From: Oribacterium sp. UBA3737
GTDB taxonomy: Bacteria > Bacillota_A > Clostridia > Lachnospirales > Lachnospiraceae
Assembly (NCBI GenBank): GCA_002371295.1
Contig: DFGZ01000239.1
Coordinates: 1,542 to 8,405, forward strand
Length of the DNA stretch: 6,864 bases
Reading direction: 5' to 3'
Position 1 is the first letter of the stretch; each line of letters opens with the position of its first letter. A program made the translations under genes and the position numbers. The notes under the pieces were generated by a model, which searched no databases, was not told the DNA's origin, and was given only the letters and a program-made list of their open reading frames with translations. Shown here piece after piece: positions 1-6,116 of the stretch.

Positions 1-776
1 AAATCCGAATTCAGTATGGAGCCGATACGAAGGATAAATATGGTGCAAATGGTGGGACGAAGATGCGGCAGTGTAATGTAACGTACCCTCTGTAAAAATG
101 TTGCCCCATCCAGCACTGCCCCTTCATATAAGGAACGGTCAACGGCGGTTACTGCACACAGATATATGATCATGGCATAACCCACAGACTTCCATAACTC
201 GGTGATGATAAGTATCACTCTCCAGTATCCGGGAGACTGGTACCACTGTATACCCTCCATCCCGAAGAGCCTCAGAAGATGATTTATCTGACCTTCGTTG
301 GTGGCAAGAAATGCATAAACCAGATATCCGACTATTACCCACGAAAGGAAATACGGAAGTACCATCACCGTCTGAACGAAGCCCTTAAACCTGACGCTGT
401 GTATCTCTGTAAGAAAAATCGAAAGAAATACAGGTATGCATATCCCGAGAATGATGAAGAAAAAGTTATAAAACAGCGTGTTTCCAATGATTCCGGGCAT
501 ATCCGATGAACGAAGCAGAAAGTTGAAATTATCAAGTCCTGCCCAGGGACTGTTTATGAAGAGATTTTTAAGAAGAAACTCCCCCGGCTTCGGTGTAAAA
601 TGCTTAAAGGCAAAGAGAATCCCGAACATAGGCAGATAGCAGAAACAAAGATACCATACGATGGCAGGAAGAGACATTAACATAAAAATCCTGTTCCTCT
701 TCCCGGTATATCCTGATGGTTTGCTAAGAGACTTTGGCTCAGCCTTTTCTCCTCCGGCTTTGATATCTTCAGCCAC
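1..776 (-). CDS. LplB/YteP-type carbohydrate ABC transporter permease, 3' end cut by the window
   Basis: This is an inner-membrane permease subunit of a CUT1-type sugar or oligosaccharide importer. 258 codons are visible with no stop before the left edge; the family is usually about 300-320 residues, so about 50 are missing. A basic tail (residues 1-29) precedes TM1 (about 30-57). More membrane segments lie near 96-125, 133-157 and 185-212. The EAA loop that contacts the ATPase is clear: YEGAVLDGA (217-225) then ITLP (234-237). It is followed by RIGSILNSD, close to the RIG-ILN motif typical of LplB-like permeases. The GTG at 776 was chosen because AGGAGGTGA lies 4 bases upstream. In-frame ATGs at 803 and 821 are alternatives, and the ATG at 821 would overlap the end of the binding-protein gene by 14 bases. 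The gene directly follows its binding-protein gene. The transported sugar cannot be told from sequence. Confidence 0.93.
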   Translation of the reverse strand, partial: MAEDIKAGGEKAEPKSLSKPSGYTGKRNRIFMLMSLPAIVWYLCFCYLPMFGILFAFKHFTPKPGEFLLKNLFINSPWAGLDNFNFLLRSSDMPGIIGNTLFYNFFFIILGICIPVFLSIFLTEIHSVRFKGFVQTVMVLPYFLSWVIVGYLVYAFLATNEGQINHLLRLFGMEGIQWYQSPGYWRVILIITELWKSVGYAMIIYLCAVTAVDRSLYEGAVLDGATFLQRVRYITLPHLRPTICTIFILRIGSILNSD

Positions 777-780
777 GGAA

Positions 781-789
781 TCACCTCCT
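781..789 (-). promoter_or_regulatory. Near-perfect Shine-Dalgarno site for the LplB-type permease
   Basis: The minus strand reads AGGAGGTGA here, followed by TTCC and GTG at 776. It is a full-length anti-16S match at good spacing. It lies inside the reading frame that would be used if translation began at the upstream ATGs (803 or 821), and it is the main reason to prefer the GTG start. The ATG at 821 has its own weaker site (AGAAGGG, 8 bases away), so dual initiation is possible. Confidence 0.7.
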
Positions 790-807
790 CTTTCATCCCT
801 CATTTTC

Positions 808-2325
808 TCAGTTTCCGTCATTACTTATTCCCTTCTCTCCGGTTTCCTTACTTCTGTTCCACTCCGAAAGCTGCGATCTTATATCCTGAAGAAGCTCATC
901 CATCCCGGCAGCCTCCATTCTCCTCTTTATCTCAGGCAGCACCACATCCGGATCACTGGTGCCGGTCCTGAGTTCTGCCCCGTAATCGCTGTAAATCGCC
1001 TGAAGGGCTGCGATGATATCCTCTTTTCCTGTCTGATCATAGGAAAAACCGTTTAAGGCACTGTGGATACCCTCTGTCTCGTACTCTTCAAACACTCCTT
1101 TCCACTGATCCGGATCCGCAAGAAAAGATCTGCTGACAGATTCAACAGATGCTGCTGCAGACGGACCGGTCTGATAAAGCATCAGATAGTATCTGTCTCT
1201 CCCGGCAGGAGTCCTCAGGACAGTACCGTTTTCCAGATACTCAAAGTGCTTACCCTCTATACCGTAGGCAAGGATATCCCGGAATTCCTTATCCGTACTG
1301 AGAAGTTCCACATACTTAAGGCAGGCTTCCGCATGCTTTTCGTCACAGGCAGCCGAGACACCGAACATGGCCCCCTGTCCACTGGATCGTGACAGGAAGG
1401 GGCCCTCAAAGGTGGAGATCTTGACATTGAACCCCCACTCCTCCGGATTCGAGTATCCCTGATAGCCTTTCCAGGCAACACCGAACCTTACCGGGATAGA
1501 CTTGTCAGCGGCAGTTGACTCAATTGTGGCAGCATCCGGATGTATGTATCCCGCCTTGTACCATTTATGAAAAAGCCTGAATTTTTCCACCAGCTCTTCG
1601 CACTCATAAAAAGGCACAACCTCTTCCGCTTCCTGCCCCTCTCCGAAGGGCACCACTACAATGGGATTCACTATGCGCTCAAGAAAATTGAGATATCCCC
1701 CGGGACCGGATTTAGTCATTTCCAGAGGGAACTTATCCGGAAAATCCTTTTTATAGACCTCCAGAAAGGGTTCAATGTCTCTGATGGTCATTCTCTCAGG
1801 AATCACCATGCCCTTCTCCCCCTCGAAATAATCAGCATTAAGACGGAACATCTCCTCCGCCCCCATGTCTTTAAGAAGCGGCACTCCGTAGATCCTGCCA
1901 TTCACAGCTACACAGTCCCAGTAGGGATCCACATACTCATATAATTCCGGTGTCTTCTCCTTTACCAGTTCTGTTATATCGTAGTAAAGTCCTGCCGACG
2001 CGTTTTTATCATAGTTATTGATCCAGGAGGAAGTATAGACCATATCATAGTACTCCCCCGATGCCATCATGAGATTTATCTTATCTCCCGGCTGGAACTC
2101 AAGGTTCACAGTCACACCGATCTTTTCCCGGGATACGGCATTGGCCTTCTCCATAACCTCTTTTATATCGAGAGGTACATCTACTGCCTGATATGTCACA
2201 AGTCTCAGATTGATTACGCCATCCTCTTCTTCCTTTTGCCCGCATCCTGTAAACAGCACCGAAAGCACAGCAATCAAGGCCATAAGAAGTATCATTCCGG
2301 TCTTTTTAAATAATCTTTCACTCAT
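808..2325 (-). CDS. Extracellular solute-binding lipoprotein (LplA/YtcQ-type) of a sugar ABC importer
   Basis: This is the 505-residue substrate-capture protein of the importer, anchored outside the membrane by lipid. The N-terminus has basic residues (RLFKK), a hydrophobic core (about 11-25) and a lipobox-like LFTGC with the lipidated Cys at 28; Phe at -3 is a less usual residue. The mature part is a family-1 solute-binding fold, with an early segment containing MMASGEYYDMVYTSSW typical of this group. The C-terminus resembles DUF3502, a domain of LplA-like proteins: DYGAELRTG, then SDPDVVLPEIKRRMEAAGMD (457-476), then QLSEW. ATG 2325 was chosen because AGAGGA lies 9 bases upstream and gives a normal signal peptide. 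ATGs at 2361 and 2355 would add 12 or 10 residues and lack a good ribosome site. It lies 52 bases after the YtcP-type permease gene and abuts the LplB-type permease gene. The substrate is probably an oligosaccharide, identity unknown. Confidence 0.94.
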   Translation of the reverse strand: MSERLFKKTGMILLMALIAVLSVLFTGCGQKEEEDGVINLRLVTYQAVDVPLDIKEVMEKANAVSREKIGVTVNLEFQPGDKINLMMASGEYYDMVYTSSWINNYDKNASAGLYYDITELVKEKTPELYEYVDPYWDCVAVNGRIYGVPLLKDMGAEEMFRLNADYFEGEKGMVIPERMTIRDIEPFLEVYKKDFPDKFPLEMTKSGPGGYLNFLERIVNPIVVVPFGEGQEAEEVVPFYECEELVEKFRLFHKWYKAGYIHPDAATIESTAADKSIPVRFGVAWKGYQGYSNPEEWGFNVKISTFEGPFLSRSSGQGAMFGVSAACDEKHAEACLKYVELLSTDKEFRDILAYGIEGKHFEYLENGTVLRTPAGRDRYYLMLYQTGPSAAASVESVSRSFLADPDQWKGVFEEYETEGIHSALNGFSYDQTGKEDIIAALQAIYSDYGAELRTGTSDPDVVLPEIKRRMEAAGMDELLQDIRSQLSEWNRSKETGEKGISNDGN

Positions 2326-2377
2326 ACATAAATGTCCTCTGACTCTCAAAAACATCTTCATCTGTTAAAGATGTGTT

Positions 2378-3328
2378 TTATCCCTTGATGGCGCCTATAG
2401 TCATTCCGTTCTTCAGGAACCTGTGGAAAAACGGAAGCAGTATCATGATGGGAAGGATAACTATCACAACCATGACCATACGCACAGTCACAGCCGGAGG
2501 TGTGTAGGTAAAGGCTCCTGTCATATACTGGGCATCCCGTGACAGTCTTTCTATACTCATATCCATATTCACCAGCACATACTGTAGTGGATAAAGCTCC
2601 GTGTGATTGCTGTCAAGATACAAAAGGGATGGATACCAGGAACTCCAGTATGAGAAGGCCTGAAACACCGACACAGTCACTATAACAGGCTTCGATATGG
2701 GCAGGACCACGAGTCTGAAGGTCTGAAATGGATCACATCCGTCAAGCTCCGCTGCCTCTATAAGTGATTCCGGTATGGATATATGAAAATAATTCCTGAG
2801 GATCATGATATACCATGTGGAACACAGTCCCGGCAGTATCAGCGCAAGAAAGGTGTTATTCAGATGAAATATCTGAGTATTTACCATATAGGAGGATACC
2901 AGACCCCCGGAAAACATCATGGGGATCATGATGAACAGAAGTACAGCTTTCCTGTATCTGAACTCTTTTCTGGACACCGCATAGGCAATCGGGCACATAA
3001 CGAGAAGTCCTGTCAGAGTACCCGAAAGAGTGATAAAAACAGAATTCAAAAAGGCTCTGAACAGATATCCTCCGGAGTTGAAAAGATACCGGTAGGCATC
3101 CAGAGAAAAGCTCTTCGGAAAAAAACTGTACCCAAGCTCTGTTACACTCTCATCGGAAGAAAAAGATATTATGATGACCAGCAGTATAGGCAGAAATATC
3201 AAAAAAGCGATAAATAAAAAAAACACACTCATCAATAAATTCACAGTTCCTGAATAAGCACTTTTCTGAGGAATGATATACTCTTCAGTTTTTGTCTTAC
3301 CCGGATTATTTAGCTTCATCTCTTTCAT
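2378..3328 (-). CDS. LplC/YtcP-type carbohydrate ABC transporter permease
   Basis: This is the second inner-membrane permease of the importer, 316 residues and apparently complete. A hydrophilic N-terminus (1-27) is followed by TM1 (about 29-55, rich in Phe, Leu and Ile). Further membrane segments lie near 93-116, 127-148, 159-177, 212-227 and 280-300. The cytoplasmic EAA loop that docks the ATPase is IEAAELDG (190-197), followed by LPISKP (209-214). The ending GMTIGAIKG is the characteristic tail of the LplC/YtcP group. ATG 3328 was chosen because AAGGCGG lies 7 bases upstream; the reading frame also extends to a TTG at 3367 with no convincing ribosome site. The binding-protein gene starts 52 bases downstream. 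No ATPase gene lies in the window. Such importers often borrow a shared MsmX/MsmK-type ATPase, but one could also lie past the left edge. Confidence 0.95.
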   Translation of the reverse strand: MKEMKLNNPGKTKTEEYIIPQKSAYSGTVNLLMSVFFLFIAFLIFLPILLVIIISFSSDESVTELGYSFFPKSFSLDAYRYLFNSGGYLFRAFLNSVFITLSGTLTGLLVMCPIAYAVSRKEFRYRKAVLLFIMIPMMFSGGLVSSYMVNTQIFHLNNTFLALILPGLCSTWYIMILRNYFHISIPESLIEAAELDGCDPFQTFRLVVLPISKPVIVTVSVFQAFSYWSSWYPSLLYLDSNHTELYPLQYVLVNMDMSIERLSRDAQYMTGAFTYTPPAVTVRMVMVVIVILPIMILLPFFHRFLKNGMTIGAIKG

Positions 3329-3410
3329 TCCATTTCCGCCTTTTTTAATGTATAAGTCCTGTGTCAAAGTGACTGATCATTCTGTGAGCAAGCTGCCCTG
3401 ATACTGCAGA

Positions 3411-5084
3411 TTATGCCATATTCGCACTATTATATATCTCCATATCCAGTTCTCCCTCACTTTTAGCTACGATTGTGGATACCGCCACATCTCCGAGACA
3501 GTTACTCATGGTTCTGAACATTCCGCAAAGGGAATCTATACCCATAACAAGACCTATAGCTTCAACAGGAACACCAATCTGCGTCAAAAGGACAGAAAGA
3601 CATATAAGTCCTGATCCCGGGATGCCCGGAGCTCCCATTGAAAGAACCACTATGGATATGAGCATGGAAAGCATGGCCCCTTCAGTAATATGAACGCCAT
3701 AGGTTTTTGCAAGTGCCAGCGCAAATACTCCGAGATATACACATGTTCCATCCATATTGAGAGTTGCGCCAAGAGGAAGGGCTAATGAAAAAATCCTCTT
3801 GCTGATACCTATTTTTTTCTCACACGCTTCCATGTTTATAGGGATAGAGGCATTGGAGGAAGCCATTGAGAACACCTGCAGCATGTACGGGGCATATTTC
3901 CTTACGAAGGGGACAGGATTGATCCTTCCCATCACCACGATAAGGATGCAGTAAAAAGCCATCATCATAAAAAGTCCCAGTATAAATGTTCCCACCATTT
4001 CAAGCGCCAATACTATGGTTTCAATACCCGGAGTCATAATCATAGACATTATGGAACAAAATATAGCTATGGGCATAACCTTGATGATCATGGTTGTAAC
4101 CTTCAGGAACAGGTCATTGCAGGCACTGAAAAGGTCCGTCAGCATATCCGAATACTTCCCGAGAAGACCCGTGGCGACACCACAGATCACAGCCATGAAG
4201 ATAAGCTGAAGCATATTTGCTTTCAGGAAGGGATTAATGATATCGGAAGGTACGATTCCCACTATAGTATCCTTTAAGGAAACCTCCATGGTTTTTGATG
4301 TAATTGCCGAAGCGTCTTGAACCAGAGATTCCGCAAGGGCCGCGTCACCGGGCTTTAACAGATAAAAAGCACCGACACCCATCGCTACCGCGATAAATGT
4401 TGTAAAAAGATACATTCCTATGATCTTTCCACCTATTCTCCCCAGGGCAGAAAGATCTGAAAACTGTACGATACATGAAATGATGGAAAAGAAAACCACC
4501 GGCGCAACTATCATCTTCAGTGCATTCATGTACATGGTCTTGATAGGAATAAGAAGCATGTTATTAAGGTTTTCGTTGATCTCTGCCGGAACAAAAGCCG
4601 TAAACAATATACCGCATACTATGGCAAGGACCATGGCTCCAAGAGTCCTGTAAAGGAATGTCCTCGGGGACCGTATAACAGTCATCCTTATATAGTTGAC
4701 ACCATTTTTATGTGTGTACCTTATATCCGCCGTCAGAGATTTCAAAATGATATTTCTAAGAGATTCCTGGATATCATCTCCATTATTTTCATCATTCAGA
4801 AGAGACGTGGATGCCATGTTATCCGCAAGAGAATACTCTTTTCCATCGGCTTTCAGTTCTATGGAGACATTACCGAATTCTGCCTTGAAAATAACCGTTA
4901 TCTTTCCCGTACCGTCACTGTTATCTCCGTGACTTATGAGACTGCCTGCCGCCTCTTCCACAGCAAGAACAGCCTTGACTCTGTTCCTTCTCTCTGTTTT
5001 ACACTCATCAAGCTTTCCGCCCACAAACCGGGTAATCTCATCAAGACTTTGAATATCCGCACCAAATTGTCTTTTTTCTCTCAT
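3411..5084 (-). CDS. Fusion of an RsbW-like GHKL domain with a DAACS dicarboxylate/amino acid:cation symporter
   Basis: This 557-residue membrane protein has two parts. Residues about 9-138 match the RsbW/SpoIIAB anti-sigma kinase-like (HATPase_c_2) layout. It has the N-box region LAVEEAAGSLISHG (40-53), the G1-like ADGKEY (79-84) and a closing KSLTADIRYTHKNGVNYIRM (115-134). Key ATP residues look lost. Residues about 143-557 are a full DAACS symporter, which couples uptake of acidic substrates to sodium or protons. They include HP1 SSNASIP (409-415), NMDGT (443-447), HP2 GAPGIPGSG (484-492), and a TM8 motif with R524, N528 and D532. G521 replaces the Asp that binds the amino group in glutamate/aspartate carriers, which hints at a dicarboxylate or other non-amino substrate. 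ATG 5084 has AAGGGG 4 bases upstream; the frame also opens at a TTG at 5135. The usual symporter is about 400-450 residues, so the extra N-terminus is real added mass. The importer genes follow after 82 bases with no clear terminator. Confidence 0.93.
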   Translation of the reverse strand: MREKRQFGADIQSLDEITRFVGGKLDECKTERRNRVKAVLAVEEAAGSLISHGDNSDGTGKITVIFKAEFGNVSIELKADGKEYSLADNMASTSLLNDENNGDDIQESLRNIILKSLTADIRYTHKNGVNYIRMTVIRSPRTFLYRTLGAMVLAIVCGILFTAFVPAEINENLNNMLLIPIKTMYMNALKMIVAPVVFFSIISCIVQFSDLSALGRIGGKIIGMYLFTTFIAVAMGVGAFYLLKPGDAALAESLVQDASAITSKTMEVSLKDTIVGIVPSDIINPFLKANMLQLIFMAVICGVATGLLGKYSDMLTDLFSACNDLFLKVTTMIIKVMPIAIFCSIMSMIMTPGIETIVLALEMVGTFILGLFMMMAFYCILIVVMGRINPVPFVRKYAPYMLQVFSMASSNASIPINMEACEKKIGISKRIFSLALPLGATLNMDGTCVYLGVFALALAKTYGVHITEGAMLSMLISIVVLSMGAPGIPGSGLICLSVLLTQIGVPVEAIGLVMGIDSLCGMFRTMSNCLGDVAVSTIVAKSEGELDMEIYNSANMA

Positions 5085-5096
5085 AATTCCCCTTCT

Positions 5097-5115
5097 TAAA
5101 ATAATAATTATTTTA
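5097..5115. promoter_or_regulatory. 19-bp all-A/T perfect palindrome in the symporter leader, possible operator
   Basis: TAAAATAATAATTATTTTA is a perfect inverted repeat with 9-base arms around one central base. It sits 12 bases before the symporter start codon and directly beside its ribosome site, where a bound protein would block transcription. The core ATAAT-N-ATTAT is the arrangement seen in Fur/PerR-type boxes. It contains only A and T in an AT-rich leader, so chance is a serious alternative. Confidence 0.3.
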
Positions 5116-5134
5116 TTTCGGGCAAATTCACCCA

Positions 5135-5163
5135 ATACTCTATATATCGGCGGCTTTTTTCAA
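5135..5163 (-). promoter_or_regulatory. Weak candidate promoter for the symporter gene
   Basis: TTGAAA (5158-5163) is followed after 17 bases by GAGTAT (5135-5140). The -35 is good (5 of 6) but the -10 is poor (3 of 6). TATATA/TATAGA overlaps the end of the spacer and might serve instead with non-ideal spacing. A promoter is expected in this gap because the terminator at 5218-5263 cuts off transcription from the TetR gene. The exact boxes are uncertain. Confidence 0.3.
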
Positions 5164-5217
5164 TTATTAATTTGGGGTAGAAGTCCTTAAAAAGCTGACA
5201 GTTGCAGTCGCATATTA

Positions 5218-5263
5218 AAAAAAGAAGGGAAACGCCGGTTAATCAGCGTTTCCCTTCTTTTTT
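5218..5263. terminator. Strong intrinsic terminator, probably bidirectional
   Basis: AAGAAGGGAAACGC (5222-5235) pairs perfectly with GCGTTTCCCTTCTT (5246-5259) across a 10-base loop, giving a 14-bp stem. The flanking A and T runs extend it to 18 bp. On the minus strand the stem ends in a run of seven T, right after the TetR stop codon at 5280, so it closes that gene. The plus strand also has a T run, so it would stop rightward transcripts as well. It separates the TetR unit from the symporter gene. Confidence 0.9.
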
Positions 5264-5279
5264 GTTATATCTTCATTAA

Positions 5280-5930
5280 TTACAGCTTATATCGTTCCAG
5301 CAAAAGGTCTCTCTGGAACTCCAGCTCTTTGATATCGCTAAAACCGTTTTCCGGTATATATACAAGACCTACAGCATATCTCGTTACCGCCGCAAGCATC
5401 AGATGCAGTGTTTTACTGAACACCTCTTCCTCAGGCTCATCTGTACGGAAGGTATGATCATGTTCAGCTTTTACATAGATCATATGAAAGGCCGTCCTAA
5501 GGTCACGAATCATTTCATCATAGGGCTTCATGACATCTCGCTCAATGTTCTCTGATTGGATGTAGATATTAAAAAACTGATTGAATCTGAGCAGATCCCT
5601 GTGATTCCTGTACATCGCGAGAAATGAATCCAGATAATATCCGAACAGCTCTGCTGCAGTCATCTTACTTAAATCCACATTAGGTACCCTGATTCTATTT
5701 TCCTCCCAAACCTTCTTCCACTTCCAGGTAGCAACAGCCACTACAAGGATGGGTTTTGACTTAAAATACCTATACAATGTCATATCCTTGAACCCACTGG
5801 CTTTAGCTATTTCCGACATGGTGACAGATTCTATGGTTCTCGATGAGAAAAGCTCATAGCTCTTCTCCAAAAATGTATTTCTCGTCAATTCTGTCCGTGT
5901 CTGATCTTTTTTTCTGCCGGCAACTCCCAA
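5280..5930 (-). CDS. TetR/AcrR-family transcriptional regulator
   Basis: This is a predicted one-component DNA-binding regulator of about 216 residues, a normal length for the family. The N-terminal helix-turn-helix is clear: NTFLEKSYELF (18-28), then SVTMSEIAKASGF (35-47) and the recognition helix with TLYRYFKSK (51-59). The remaining helical C-terminal part is the dimerisation and ligand domain; it is too variable to give a ligand. The start is uncertain, since the frame has no upstream ATG. TTG 5930 is preferred because AGAGAGG lies 6 bases upstream and it gives a typical short tail before helix 1. TTG 5969 would add 13 residues but has only a weak ribosome site. A candidate promoter with an inverted repeat lies upstream (6078-6115), suggesting self-repression. 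The terminator just after the stop codon makes it a separate unit. Control of the neighbouring symporter is plausible by position but not shown. Confidence 0.92.
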   Translation of the reverse strand: MGVAGRKKDQTRTELTRNTFLEKSYELFSSRTIESVTMSEIAKASGFKDMTLYRYFKSKPILVVAVATWKWKKVWEENRIRVPNVDLSKMTAAELFGYYLDSFLAMYRNHRDLLRFNQFFNIYIQSENIERDVMKPYDEMIRDLRTAFHMIYVKAEHDHTFRTDEPEEEVFSKTLHLMLAAVTRYAVGLVYIPENGFSDIKELEFQRDLLLERYKL

Positions 5931-5972
5931 ATTCAACCTCTCTTCTCTGAAGACAGCATCTATCTTCAAGTT

Positions 5973-6044
5973 TTATTTTTCTTCAGAATCAGTAGTACCA
6001 TGATGTCTCAGCATCTCACGATTCCAAGGCTTACCCCGGTCCAT
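5973..6044 (-). CDS. Possible 23-codon leader ORF ahead of the TetR gene
   Basis: An ATG at 6044 is preceded by AAGAGG at suitable spacing and opens a 23-codon frame ending in TAA at 5973. The peptide is hydrophilic (starts MDRGKPWNRE, ends TDSEEK) and is not recognised. The stop is three bases before the upstream TTG (5969) and in the same frame as the TetR gene. It may be a translated leader that couples to TetR, a remnant of a longer N-terminus, or chance. The open frame continues upstream without an ATG to a TAG inside the inverted repeat. Confidence 0.3.
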   Translation of the reverse strand: MDRGKPWNREMLRHHGTTDSEEK

Positions 6045-6077
6045 CACATCCTCTTCAGGACTAAGATGATTCAGGTT

Positions 6078-6115
6078 ATGTTGGTAATACTAACATTTTT
6101 ACTCTGTGGTATCAA
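6078..6115 (-). promoter_or_regulatory. Candidate TetR-gene promoter with overlapping 19-bp operator-like inverted repeat
   Basis: On the minus strand, TTGATA (6110-6115, 5 of 6 to consensus) is followed after exactly 17 bases by TAGTAT (6087-6092, 4 of 6), which has an extended -10 TG one base before it. The repeat ATGTTAGTATTACCAACAT (6078-6096) covers the whole -10 box; its 9-base arms differ at one position around a central base. Size and position suit a TetR-type operator used for self-repression. It starts just past the cbiC stop codon. Confidence 0.5.
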
Positions 6116-6116
6116 T

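Noticed and set aside
139..342. Short minus-strand open frame near the left edge
   Set aside because: It is an alternative frame of the LplB-type permease, whose EAA loop and membrane segments are clear in the other frame.
661..1944. Several rightward open frames opposite the binding-protein and LplB-type permease genes
   Set aside because: The minus-strand frames hold lipobox, DUF3502-like and EAA motifs. The plus-strand translations have no recognisable pattern and are antisense shadows.
3362..3367. Perfect -35 hexamer TTGACA upstream of the LplC/YtcP-type permease
   Set aside because: At 16-18 bases downstream there is only AAAAAG/AAAAGG, not a -10 box. The nearby TATACA is too close to it and has no -35 at correct spacing. 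The same bases are simply the TTG and ACA codons at the upstream end of the open frame.
3368..3410. Possible terminator after the symporter gene (CTGC...GCAG pairing)
   Set aside because: The stem is only four bases with no T run after it, too weak to call.
5120..5133. GGGTGAATTTGCCC on the minus strand, partial palindrome in the symporter leader
   Set aside because: Only 10 of 14 positions are symmetric as DNA and there is no loop for an RNA hairpin. It is weaker than the neighbouring A/T palindrome.
5085..5279. Riboswitch or RNA element in the gap before the symporter
   Set aside because: Apart from the terminator hairpin, the weak promoter and the palindrome, no conserved aptamer pattern (for example a cobalamin box) was seen.
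6078..6100. Inverted repeat followed by TTTTT on the plus strand, read as a terminator
   Set aside because: The T run is on the wrong strand to end cbiC, the stem is A/T-rich and interrupted, and no rightward gene ends here. Its overlap with a well-spaced -10 fits an operator better.
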